Source of the DNA: Climacteris rufus
Taxonomy: Eukaryota; Chordata; Aves; Passeriformes; Climacteridae
Length of the DNA stretch: 64,000 nt
Direction of reading: 5' to 3'
Assembly: GCA_013398175.1 (NCBI GenBank)
Contig: VZRZ01005482.1
Coordinates: 1 to 64,000, forward strand
The notes beneath the pieces are model-generated. The model did no database searches and was not told the DNA's origin. It saw only the letters and a program-made list of their open reading frames with translations. Within the stretch, counting starts at the first letter, position 1. Each line of letters opens with the position of its first letter. Of this stretch, positions 1-10,400 are shown in pieces. Position numbers and translations under genes: made by a program.

Positions 1-2
1 TG

Positions 3-119
3 GGTTCCTGATTGTTCCAGCAGACACTGAGAGAGTGCAGATACTCAATTTGCCTGCTGTCAATGGAGCAGCAAACTGGAATTCTTTCCTCCCAACCCCT
101 GTTGTGGTTTCTTCATCAG
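3..119 (+). repeat. Upstream copy of a ~115-bp direct repeat (partner at 2949-3064)
   Basis: The segment from GGTTCCTGATTG through TTTGCCTGCTG, GAGCAGCAAACT and ATTCTTTCCT to GTGGTTTCTTCATCAG matches 2949-3064 in the same order, with scattered mismatches and small indels. The partner is the end of the intron just before the last RING exon. Confidence 0.6.
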
Positions 120-408
120 ATGTTCATCCAATATGAATTTGCCTGTTCGGGGGAGAAAGAAGGAAAGAATCACCTTTAGACTAAATCAAATTTGGGAAAT
201 GAAATGGGAGCAGGGAGGAGGGTGTTCAGGTGGTTCAAATTCATCTATTTACCTGCATACTGAAGTTTAATTGTATTTTCTTTTCTCTCCCTTCCCATGT
301 GCATTGATTCAAGCTTCCTGAAGGTGAGTTTACACTTTACAGTTGATTGTGGAATTGTTATAAATAGAATCATTAGTGGTTCTTTGTCTTTTTCCAACAA
401 TCTCAGCA

Positions 409-645
409 GCAAGGATTGAAACTGCATTTAGCAAAAGGCAAAGAACTTTGCTGAATTCTCTGGCCAGTCTCTTAGAGAATGTGCCTGTCCGTCTGTGTCG
501 GATAGCCACTATCAAACACAGTGGAAGATCCCTGCAACAGAAGTTGTATCTGAATACTTACGCAGGAAGGAACTTTAATTTTTTGACATTTTCTTTAATT
601 TTTATTAATTTATTTTTTTCTTTTTTTTTGATAAATGCTTTCTGA
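409..645 (+). other. Unassigned open frame with a splice-acceptor-like start, possible upstream exon
   Basis: A pyrimidine-rich tract runs into CAG|CAG at 404-409, and an open frame continues to 645. It reads like coding sequence at first (motif AFSKRQRTLLNSLASLLENV, basic then leucine-rich), then degrades into AT-rich DNA after about 575. It lies upstream of the RNF4-like exons on the same strand and could be one of them. There is no canonical GT donor in a phase that fits the exon at 1506; the nearest candidates are weak (GTGGAA near 521). I do not recognise the peptide. It may be an exon with a poor donor, a decayed exon, or chance. Confidence 0.2.
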
Positions 646-1505
646 GAATTAAAAAGCAAACACCAGTTCTCACCCTTTGGTTGTTACAGGGACCTATGTT
701 ATAACTATCCATAATTGATCTCCCGTATCTTATTTTAAATATAATTGATCTATACTACAACCCAATTTCCAAGTTACCTTAACTCAGGAGGGAGATGATG
801 ACAATTTCTAAGCAGACACTGCTTCAAGCCTTTTTATGCTTCCCAAGGACTGTTCTTAACAAGGCTCACTTGATAGAATCTGCCTTCGAGTGGGGAGGTT
901 TGGTTAAACACAGTGAAAAGGAGTGCAACAGTTTAACATCATATGAGAAAGCACAGCAGCTCTGGGATGTGTAGTTCTAGATTTAACCATCTCTTTTGCC
1001 CCTTCTGACACTTTCTGAACAAAGCACTCAGTGTTTTACCAGGGCCTTCTGTTGTGTTTGAGCCACAACACCATGTTACTTGGAAACTCATCCTCTCTCT
1101 TCCCTTTCACACAGCAGTGGTTGCCATTCCACACCACAGGGCCAGAGCAGACCCTGTTAGTCAGGACTGTATGAGGGAGCTTCCCTTTATAAGGCAGATT
1201 TATCCCAGGTGGTGTAACTCTGGAACATAGGACACTGAGAATCTCTCTGGTAACATTTGGAGCTGTTTGTAGGGTGAATAGAGCAAACGTTCTGTGTTGG
1301 TCTGTAGCAGAATAGTCACAATATGTGGTAGGGTTCAGCCTGAATATTTAGGAAGCTCGTTTGTTTGAGATTGCTTTTGATCCAGCTGAATAGGGTGCAT
1401 TTCAAATAGGAACCATTAGTGACCATTTATCTAACACATTTTGAGGATAGTTCCAGGGAGAGAGACAGTAAATAATAGATCTAACTTTTAAAAATGAAAT
1501 TGCAG

Positions 1506-3214
1506 GGCATGAACAACAAGAAAGCCATCTAGAGTCAGACATCTCTCTGCTGAGTAGCAGTGATGAGTATGAATTAACAGATGACGATCAGGATGAGAGT
1601 GATGAGAGTGAGTCAGCACCTGAAGAAGAGTCGTCATCAGGAGAGGACACTGACAGTTCAGAGTACGTATGCCTCATCACCTACCAAACTTTGAATTTTG
1701 CCACCTTCTTTTTTTCATACAGACAGGACTAAGTTAAGCTGCTATGGCCTGGCTCATCTTTGAAGCCTTCACTTACTCTCCTTATTTCTCTCTTTCAATG
1801 AGGACCACATCCCATGCTTCATGATGGTCAAATGATACTGTTTGCACTTTAGGAGAGAAAAGCAGCTCAAGACAGATGGCCAACCTTACAGACAACCTTG
1901 CACACAACTTTAAAGACAAGGTTGGGAGTATGGCAAGAAAGAGTGATTAGTCACAGGCCACAGCTCATAAAGTATTGCATTTTCTTTTCATGCCACGCTC
2001 TGAGAGTGATGCTAGGTATGGGAATATGTTCATTGGTATTGATGGCTTGGAAGCAGCCAGACAAATTCTGTGCAGATTTGAATAAACTGGTGTGCTTTGA
2101 GCCTTTTGAATTAACAAAAGGCAACATAGGAGAGAGTTTAATATAAAAAAGGAATAATTTTTTCCTTTGGTCTCAGGCTCCTCTGTTGCAGAATGTGCCT
2201 TCCTGCTCTGTTTAGGTGAGGCTGAAAGAGCTCAGTGCTGCAGGACTTAACACTGAGCAAAGAGTCCCTCTTGCCAGAGCCATCTGTAGTGTCAGACCTT
2301 GTTCCATTTTAGAATCAATCCTTTCCAGAGGGCAGCTCGATACTTGATTTTGCAAAGCTGCTATTGATGACCTGTTGGAGGTCATCAAAGGCTGCCATCC
2401 ACAGACTGCCCAGGCCTGGAGGCTGCTGTTGCTTCAAACCCTGGAGCAGGGTGACTGCCTCCTTCTCCCGGTGAAAACTGAGATGCTGTTTCCTTTGGGA
2501 CAGGGAGACCCACACTCACTATTACACACAGCAAACTGACACACCTGAGGATATGCAGGGTTCTTCAAGGGAGACCCGTCCTGGCTGCTCAGAGCAGTTG
2601 GATGATTACATGGCATTTTATGTGTCAGTAACCCTCGATGCATGGTGACATAAACAACTGTGTGTTCTTTCTTATTCTGTTCTCTCTAGTGCACAGCCAG
2701 AAGGGGTCATTAGGTGTCCAATCTGCATGGATTTTTACCCACAGGTAAGGACCCACATGTTGTCATCCTTTCAGCTTTGTGGGAGGGGAACGGGGCAGAG
2801 AGGGAGCTGCACAACCCAGTTGGCTGCTGTGGGATGCTGTGGGCAGCTGGCTTGAAGCACTGCCCTGGCTCTGAAGCTCCAAAAGTCACTTTGTGTTGGT
2901 GTCTGTAGAGGGAGAAACCCTTGCCAAGGAGGCACTGCCAGACCTGCAGGTTCCTCATTATTTGGCAGTAACTAAGAGATTGAAGACACTCCAAGCCCTA
3001 TTTGCCTGCTGCCAGTAGAGCAGCAAACTCAAATTCTTTCCTGTTGTGATTTCCTTTCTTCCAGATTGTGCGAAGTGGACGGCTGATTTTGACAACATTT
3101 TGCGGCCACGTCTTCTGTAGTCAGTGCCTTCCTGTTGCCCTGGAGATTGCAAATTTTTGCCCAACCTGTAGGGCAGATATAACCGAAGAGCAATACCATC
3201 CCATTTACCTGTGA
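1506..3214 (+). CDS. RNF4-like RING-finger E3 ubiquitin ligase, 3' part of the gene
   Basis: Three coding exons are supported: 1506-1662, 2690-2744 and 3065-3214 (stop TGA 3212-3214), with AG acceptors and GT donors (GTACGT at 1663, GTAAGG at 2745) and matching phases. Together they give about 119 residues. The first exon is acidic and Ser/Glu/Asp-rich; its start DISLLSSSDE resembles a SUMO-interacting motif (hydrophobic core followed by acid), as expected of SUMO-targeted ligases. The next two exons form a full C3HC4 RING (CPIC, CGHVFCSQC, CPTC) with the same zinc-ligand spacing as RNF4, and the protein ends YHPIYL, matching RNF4's YHPIYI tail used in dimerisation and E2~ubiquitin engagement. 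Phase 1 entry into the first exon shows that upstream exons exist, but I could not place them with confidence. It may be RNF4 itself or a lineage-specific paralogue; the basic N-terminal region and the other SIMs of RNF4 were not found, so I give no symbol. The family role is ubiquitination of poly-SUMOylated nuclear proteins. Confidence 0.85.
2949..3064 (+). repeat. Downstream copy of the ~115-bp direct repeat, ending at the last RNF4-like splice acceptor
   Basis: This is intronic sequence running into the acceptor TTTCTTCCAG|ATTGTG at 3064/3065. It matches 3-119 near the window's left edge. The upstream copy is not followed by a recognisable RING exon, so only the intron tail appears to be duplicated or retained. 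Confidence 0.6.
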
Positions 3215-3382
3215 ATAGTTCTATTTTTTAAGACAAATTCAGATTGATTTGGGGGGATAGGTCGTTTTTAAGGTAGTTTTTTAACGTTTTTTAATGATTA
3301 AGTCGTTTTTCTTTATGTAGGTAGTTCTTGTTTTTATGTAGTCTTGTTGTACATAGTTCCATTTTCTGTGAATTTAGTTATA

Positions 3383-3388
3383 AATAAA
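3383..3388 (+). terminator. Poly(A) signal of the RNF4-like gene
   Basis: AATAAA lies 169 bases after the stop codon, followed by a T/GT-rich stretch near 3410-3430. A second AATAAA at 3465-3470 could act as an alternative. The 3' UTR would therefore be short, about 200-280 bases. Confidence 0.6.
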
Positions 3389-4984
3389 TTCTTAATTAAC
3401 TCTAATCAAGTCTGCTCATTTCTGTTGGACTGCTGGTAGACAGAGAATTCTTTCAACAAGTGCAAATAAAACTCTTGGTTTGATCACTTGTTCTTTTTAC
3501 CAGAACATAGTCATTGATTTTTGGGGGGAAAGTGCTAAAGACATAAGCTTTGTAGTACTTGTGACAGTGTATATTGGTTAGGGAAAAGGAAACAGTAACT
3601 GCTTGGGGCACAAGGGCTTCTGTTTCTCAAGACAGACTCAGCTAGATGTTATGCTACAAATGTCATTATTACAGTGCTTTGAAGGTTGAAAGAGCAGCAG
3701 GTTGTGCACACATCCAAACCCAACAATTTTCTTGGAGAATAACTTGTAGCTATCTAGACAGCTTGTTTATGGTCCAAGCATGTCCTTGTCCTGTCCCCAG
3801 TTATCCTGTTCCATTGATGACTGTCAGCAGATGACAGGAGCACTGCCAGCTTCTATGAAGCTCTTCCTCTTGTAAAAAGCCTGTAAGCTTAAGGCCTTTA
3901 CTATAATTGCTTCAACAGAATTGCTCCAATATTGCTTCAAAAATAATTCACTCTACTAGTAGTTCTAGCTATCCATGCTGTGTAGTAAATAATTCCAATT
4001 AAGCTGTTTTTAAAAATCATTCACATTATTGCAACAAATTTAAATGAATCATTCATTTTATTTATACGAATACATTTGGTTTGCCATCCTTAATCCTGAA
4101 GGACATAGTTCTACAAAGCTTCAGTTGTAATCTTGTAGACATAAACCATTGACAAAACCTGGGGCCAAGGCTGGATCCAGCTACATGTAGGCTCCTCTCT
4201 GAGGAGTTCAGAAAGCAAGGGGGGCTCTTTGCACACCTCATGACTCAATGGGAGGGCTTCTCTAATAAACTTGGTCTGAAACTCACACTCTGCCTGCGAC
4301 ACATGTGCCAAAGATGTGTTGTTGTCTCAGGAATCACAGAGCCCACAGCAGCTGTGGAACAAACCCTTCATGCCTGTGTTTCACCTCTTGGAAGACGTGC
4401 TGGAGAAGCTGCTGGCCACAGGTCCTGCACTCAGGGCTGCTTTGCACACTCCTCCCACCAGAAACTTGATCCAAGGACAATTTCTGGGCATGAAAAGGAC
4501 ACGTTTAAGGAGGGATGGCAGCCTGACTTGGCTTGCTTTGTAAATAAACACTGAGGGTGTGTAATGCAATAGCACGTATACTTGGCTCCAGCTGGGCTGT
4601 TTCTCTATACTGTGTTGTTTTGGTGTTCTGGATCAGAAATCTGTAGGTTTGTTTTTGTACCAGCCACTCAACCACTAAACTGCTTAAGCTTCTCCGCAGT
4701 CGGCGTCTTGGAAAAGCCAAGGACAAGCAACTCAGGCTGCTTGAAAACATGAGCTGCAGACTGGCCTGCAAGCCAAGAGAAAGCTGTAATTTACTGGAAG
4801 GTCCTCTTCAAATTTACAGAAAAGAGCATATATAGAAATCTAACAAAAGCATGTCATGATTGTCTGGCAGGGACCAGGGGATGCTGCTGTGAGAAGTGGT
4901 GATGTGGATCAGCCATCAGTTGTTAAACACATTTTGTCTTGGTCAGGTCATAATCCCACATCCTTGCTGAGGAGCATCTCTTCC

Positions 4985-5245
4985 TACTACTAAAACTGCA
5001 GAGATGCATTTAGAAAAGCAAAAACTCAGCTCAAATTGAAATTGATGAGAGATGTCAAAAACTGCAAGAAAGGGTTCTTTAGATACATAAGCCACAGGCA
5101 GAAACAGGAGGAAAAACCTTGACCCACTGTCAAAAGGGAGAGGTGAGTTAGGTACCAGCAAAACTGAGAAGGCAGAGGTTCTCAACACTACTTTACCTCT
5201 GCCTTTGCCAGCACTTCTGCTCTGCACCCTGGGAGAAATCAGATA
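4985..5245 (+). mobile_element. CR1 LINE fragment, region before the reverse transcriptase (sense)
   Basis: On the plus strand the segment around 5048-5090 reads RDVKNCKKGFFRYI, the characteristic CR1 ORF2 stretch (family form RDVKxNKKGFFKYI) found between the endonuclease and reverse-transcriptase domains. Stops and frameshifts follow, so it is inactive. Boundaries are approximate. Confidence 0.75.
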
Positions 5246-8200
5246 AAATAGCTGCAGCTGGCATGTATTTAAATGAAGTCCTCATGACAGTGTAGACTGC
5301 ACATGCCAGAGATAACAGGACACCCTTAGGAAAGGTAGGGAAATTCAGAGCACTGCCTGAGCACCAGGATTTGTGCCACAAACAGCAGTTATGTTTACAC
5401 TCTAAATGTTTTATGCAGATCACACCCAGCTCTGAGGCAGGCCTTGCAGAGTTGATTTTCTGGGGATAATATATCAAGCTCATGAGAGCAGAGTTGATGC
5501 AGGAGTACAGACACTGGCAGACCTGCCCCATAAGGGGCTGTTGCCACAGACTTGTGCAGAAGGCTGTGTGGTGGTGCTGGTGGGGACAGGGAGACTTGGG
5601 ACTGTGCTCTTTCCCTCTGCTTAAGCTCTGCCTCTGACTAACCAGTTCTGCCTTAAGGAGTGGATTCCTCTGGCTTATCTTGCTTTCTCTTCCCCTTTAC
5701 CAGCCCAGTTTCCTCAGCTACCTCAGCTTCAAGCCTTCTCCCTTGCCAGCATTCTGGCTTTTCTGATCTATTAGCATTTTTCCCCTTAGATCTTTTCTTC
5801 CACTGCTGTTTCTCCAGCCTTGCCTTTTCTGCTATGCATTTCCACCCTGGTGTTGCATTTTTTCCTGCTCTGCCCCCTGTCAGTGCTCACCTCCTCTGCT
5901 CCAACCTGAGTAAACTATTCCTTGCTCTGGCAGTCCAAAATTCTCAGACAAATGAGGTCCAGTGACTCCTTAATGAAGTTCCTTGAGTATCAGTTTTGTG
6001 GAATAGTCTCCTGTTCATTGTATCTGGTTCTTTTATGCTTCCAAGCTTCATTTTATGCTTTTTGAAAGAAGCCAAAACAGGAGTGAAAGGAAGATGCTGT
6101 AGGGAGTCTGTGGGGGAACCTCAAGAGACCCAGTGCTGGCATGGCCTGGCAGATCTCCTTGGAGTCTCATTTGCTGCCTGGAAAATCTTTGCCTTTATTC
6201 CTGTTTATCATTAATGCATCTGAATCACGATCATTAACGCAAAGGAATGGTTCTTGCTGTGAGAAGGTCTCCTGTAAAAAGGTAAATAACTGTTACACTG
6301 GTGATGACAAAGTCAGAGGTTGAAGAGCTGTAGGTTAATTTGCATAGGTCTTGTCTCCACTTAGCAGAGGAGGCTTATGCTGCAGCTAAGGAGGAACCCT
6401 TCAGGCTGGCTTTCCCTGGACAGGCTCCCTGGGTTTTGTAGACAGCTCCTGTGCACAGAGGTTAAGGTATTCTGGATGTAAATCACTAACAGGCAGATAT
6501 GTTGGTCTCCAAGCTAATTGCCCGAAGCAAAGCTGTTTGAGGTGAGTCACAATCAGATGATGATGATTTTGTCATCTCATTTGGACCCAGTGACTGCTGT
6601 GGCCTCCCAGCTCTCATGGGTCACTGGAAACCAGCTCTGACACATGCCTGGGGTCAATATGGGATTTTCTGTGCAAGAACTGGGGAAAAATTGCTGCCCT
6701 CAGCGCTTCCCAGCAATGAGTAAGTGCTCCTGGAAATGAATGGGTGGCAGGAAACTCTGCCTTTCCCCTGGGAAAAATGTGATCTCTGCTCCCCTGGGTG
6801 CCCTCTCCCTTAATCACCAAGCGGTGCCATGGGGATACTGTGTTTAAGGTGAGATGCTGTGATACACGAGGTCTAACATGTTCTTGCCCTCTCCCAGCAG
6901 AGGAGGATGTCTCCACTCCGTTTCCACCCTGCACAGCCCCTCCCTGTAAGCACTGTATGCTTCTCCTCTTCTCCCCCCCAACTCCCCCACAGCCTCCGTG
7001 TTGTCCTGCCTGCCCTAACCAGTGTGTCCTACAAAAGGGGCTTTGTGGAGGCTTTGAGGAAGGTAGTGAAGTTTTAGCTTCCTGCTTGCTGAGCCAGGAG
7101 TTAGGTTTTTAACAGGAATTGTGCTACACCTTTGCTATTTCTTACCCAGTGCTGCCTGGCTCTGGGTCACTTAAAACAAAAAGCCAGACCCCAGAAAAGA
7201 GCAAAGCATCGCTATGGTCACTGGAAAAACCAGTCTGAGCCCCTTCTCCATGCAGCTTAAACACTGCCCAGGCCTGGATTTTCAGAGCTAGAGAAACCTC
7301 CCCCGAGGTGGTAGGTGAAGGTGTTTGTTGGAGTGTGGGCTTGTGTTTCTCTACATGGGGGTGTGGAGGGGAACTGGAGGGTGTCTGTGTCATCCAGCAG
7401 AGTTCTGTGGCCTGGGAGAAATTTCATTCTCTCTGCACTGGCCACTGCATCTGCTTCCAGGGTGGGAACATCAAGGGGCTGATTCCCCAGGGACTGAGGT
7501 CTGTGGCCAGACACTGTCCTGGGTCATGCTGTCTGGGCAGCCTGCTCTGGCACACCTGACAGGAGGGGAAGGTGCTTGTGGTTTTGGCACAGCAAGCTCT
7601 GCATCACACTTAATCCCTGAATGTCCTGCTTGTTTAAAAGCATGAATGCAGTCTGGTAGTTCATGGCTAACTAGAAAATGAGATTAAGTTAACAAGGTAT
7701 GCCTTAGAACACCAATGAGATTAAATCACTTGATTTTTAATGGCAGCAATAAAATACTTCAGCCTCATGGTACAAAAGCCCCAGCAGCAGCTGATGTTAG
7801 CTTTGGTTTCTCTCCAGTTCGAAGAGCATGCTGTCAGGGACAAAGTGACTGGTACACAACTCCACGTCAGGGCCTTGCCCAGGACACTGTAGAGGGAAAA
7901 GGAAGGGGACCCCTTTCTAGGGATGCTGGGCTCAGAAGGCAGAGCTGGGCAGGGCTCTGACATGGACTTGCTGTATCAGACCGGTTTCAAAACAACTATT
8001 CTGCTTCTCAGTGTTTGAAGCCATGAAAGACCATGAAAGACCATGGAAAAAGTTGGGTTTTTTCCCATGGAGACAATGGAAAAAGTTTTTAAGGACTCAG
8101 AGGTGTCAGGGCACAGGTCAAAAGCTAACCTTTTCAAGGGCAGATAAAGCCCTGAGTCTGTAAACAGCTCAGTGTGGGTCTGGGTATATGTGACAACCCA

Positions 8201-8424
8201 AGTACCTAGAGCAGCTACTGTGATGTGCTCTCCAGGAGATGAGCAACAGCTGGCAAGAAGAGATATTTTTCTTGTTTTCTTTCTCTTTCATCCTCTCCTG
8301 TTGCCATCCAAACCCTTGGCGTCACTTGTATCAGAAGGGGAATGGTGATGTGGTTTCATCCTCTTTCTGCACTTAGGATCTGAGGACTGCCTGCTGCAGT
8401 CTCTGACCTTTTTGCACGGGCCAT

Positions 8425-9430
8425 AGGAGAGGTGCTCCAGCCCTCTGAGTATCTTTGTGACCTACTCTGGACTCCCTCCAACAGATCCATGTTGTTCACA
8501 TGCTGGAGACACAGAGTGGGTGTAGCACTGCAGGTGGGGTCTCACCAGAGCAGAGCAGAGGGGCAGAAGCCCCTCCCTCCCCTGCTGCCCACAGTGCTTT
8601 GGATGAGCCCAGGACATGTTTGGCTTTCTGGGTTGTGAGTGCCCATTGCTGGCTCATGTCAAGACTCCCATCCACCAACACCACAGCTCCTCCTCAGGGC
8701 TGCTCTCAACCCATTCTCCACCCAGACCATATTTGTGCTTGGGATTGCCCTGACCCAGAGGCAGGACCTTGCACTTGGCACTTATGGAACTTCATGAGAT
8801 TCACAGGGGCCCAGCTCTCGAGTGTGTCCAGATCCCTCTGGATGACATCCCTTCCCTCCAGTGCATCTATTGCACCACACAGCTTGGTGCTGTTGGCAGT
8901 TTGATGAAGGTGCCCTCGATCCCACTGTCCCTGTCACTGACAAAGATGTTAAACAATGCCTGTCCATACCGACCCTGAGGGACACCCCTCATCACTGGTC
9001 TCCATGTGGACAATGAGCCATTGATTGTAACTCTTTGCATGCTGCCATCCAGTCAATTCTTCATCCACTGAGTGGTCTGTCCATCAGATCCACACCTCTC
9101 CACTATAGAGACAAGGATTTGTGAAGGACAGTATTAAATGCGTTGAACAAGTCCAGGTAAATGATGTCAGTCATTCTTCCTTTATCCATAAACACTGCAA
9201 ATCTTATGGAAGGCCACCAAATCTGTCAGACATGATTTGCCCTTAACAAAGCCATGTTTGCTGTCACCAGTCACCTTCTTTTCCATGTGCTTTAGCATAG
9301 TTTCCAGGAGGATGTGCTCTGGGATCTTGCCAGGAGCCAAGGGGAGACTTGACTGGTCTGCAGTTCCTCAGGCTGCAATGTTGTTCCCTGCTTTTCCCCT
9401 GGGATTTATTCAGCTAGGCCACTTGTGCTG
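8425..9430 (-). mobile_element. Degenerate CR1 LINE, reverse-transcriptase part (antisense)
   Basis: Read on the minus strand, the element shows reverse-transcriptase block A (YLDLFNAFNTV near 9119-9165, family YLDFSKAFDTV), block B (GVPQGRYGQALFNIFV near 8940-8990, family GVPQGSVLGPVLFNIFI), and the remnant of the catalytic FADDTKL motif decayed to TANSTKL near 8881-8900. Loss of the catalytic aspartates together with stops and frameshifts marks a dead copy. The left end (GTGCTCCAGCCCTC, near 8431) corresponds to the CR1 sequence downstream of the reverse-transcriptase core. About 1 kb is preserved. Confidence 0.85.
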
Positions 9431-10046
9431 CAGTGTCTTGTCTACAGAGGTCAGAGTATTTACCTGCATATTCCTGCAGTGAATGAAGAAGATAAGATAG
9501 AAAGCAGCTGATGTTTTTGAAGGTATGCTGACTCAAAAAGATTTGTAGTAATGCCTATTGAGACAAGATCCAAACAACTTCAGTAAGCAAATGCCTACTA
9601 CTGAGGCTTTGCACTGACAGAATGCAATTTTTCATTAAGTTTAATGCTTGACCTGGTCTGGAGAGCAGGGGAAAGTAAACCATTTGTTATTTCAGTCCTC
9701 TGTTTCCGTCTTGGATTATATGTTTTGCATGTGGGGACACGTTGCAGGGAATTGCCCATCTGGGTAGAGTGACCTCCAGCCAGGAGGTGACTCACCACTG
9801 CTTTCCTAGGCTGAAAGCATCCAGTCCTGTTGTGCCACACTCCATTGCTCTCAACAGCTCCTGGGGCTCAGCTGCATACAGGTTGAAGTGCTTTGCCACC
9901 TGAACAGCAATTGCAAATACACAGTGAAATGTGAAGATGATCCCAGGTTTGTTCGAGATCATTTGCAGAGAAAAGTTTGACTCTTTTCTTTGACTTTGAA
10001 TATTCTACAGCCTTGTGTGGGCTGTGTGTGAGAAAGTATACACAAT

Positions 10047-10400
10047 CACAGAATGGTTTGGGTTGGAAGGGACGTTGAAGACCATCTAGTTTCAATCCTC
10101 CTGTTGTGGGCAGGGACACCTTCCACTAGAACAGGTTGCTCAGAGCTCCTTTCAACCTGATCTTGAACACTTGCAGTGTTCAAGGGGCAAGTGATGGGGC
10201 AACCACAGTTTCTCTGGTCAACTGTTGCCAGGGCCTCAGCACCCTCACAGCTAAGAATTTCTACCTAATAACCAGTCTAAACCCACCCTCTGCCAGTTTA
10301 AAGCCATTTCCCTTTGTCCTGTCACTATATACCCTTGCAAACAGTTCATCTCCAGAGTTCTTGTAGGCTGCATTCAGGTATTGAAAGGCAGCAGGTTTGT
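10047..10400 (-). mobile_element. CR1 LINE 3'-terminal fragment (antisense)
   Basis: It begins with ATCACAGAATGGTTTGGGTT, the reverse complement of the very common avian CR1 3' end. Blocks such as GGCAGGGACACCTTCCACTA and CTTTGTCCTGTCACTA follow in consensus order. It is 5'-truncated, as usual for CR1, and separate from the element ending near 9430. Confidence 0.9.
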
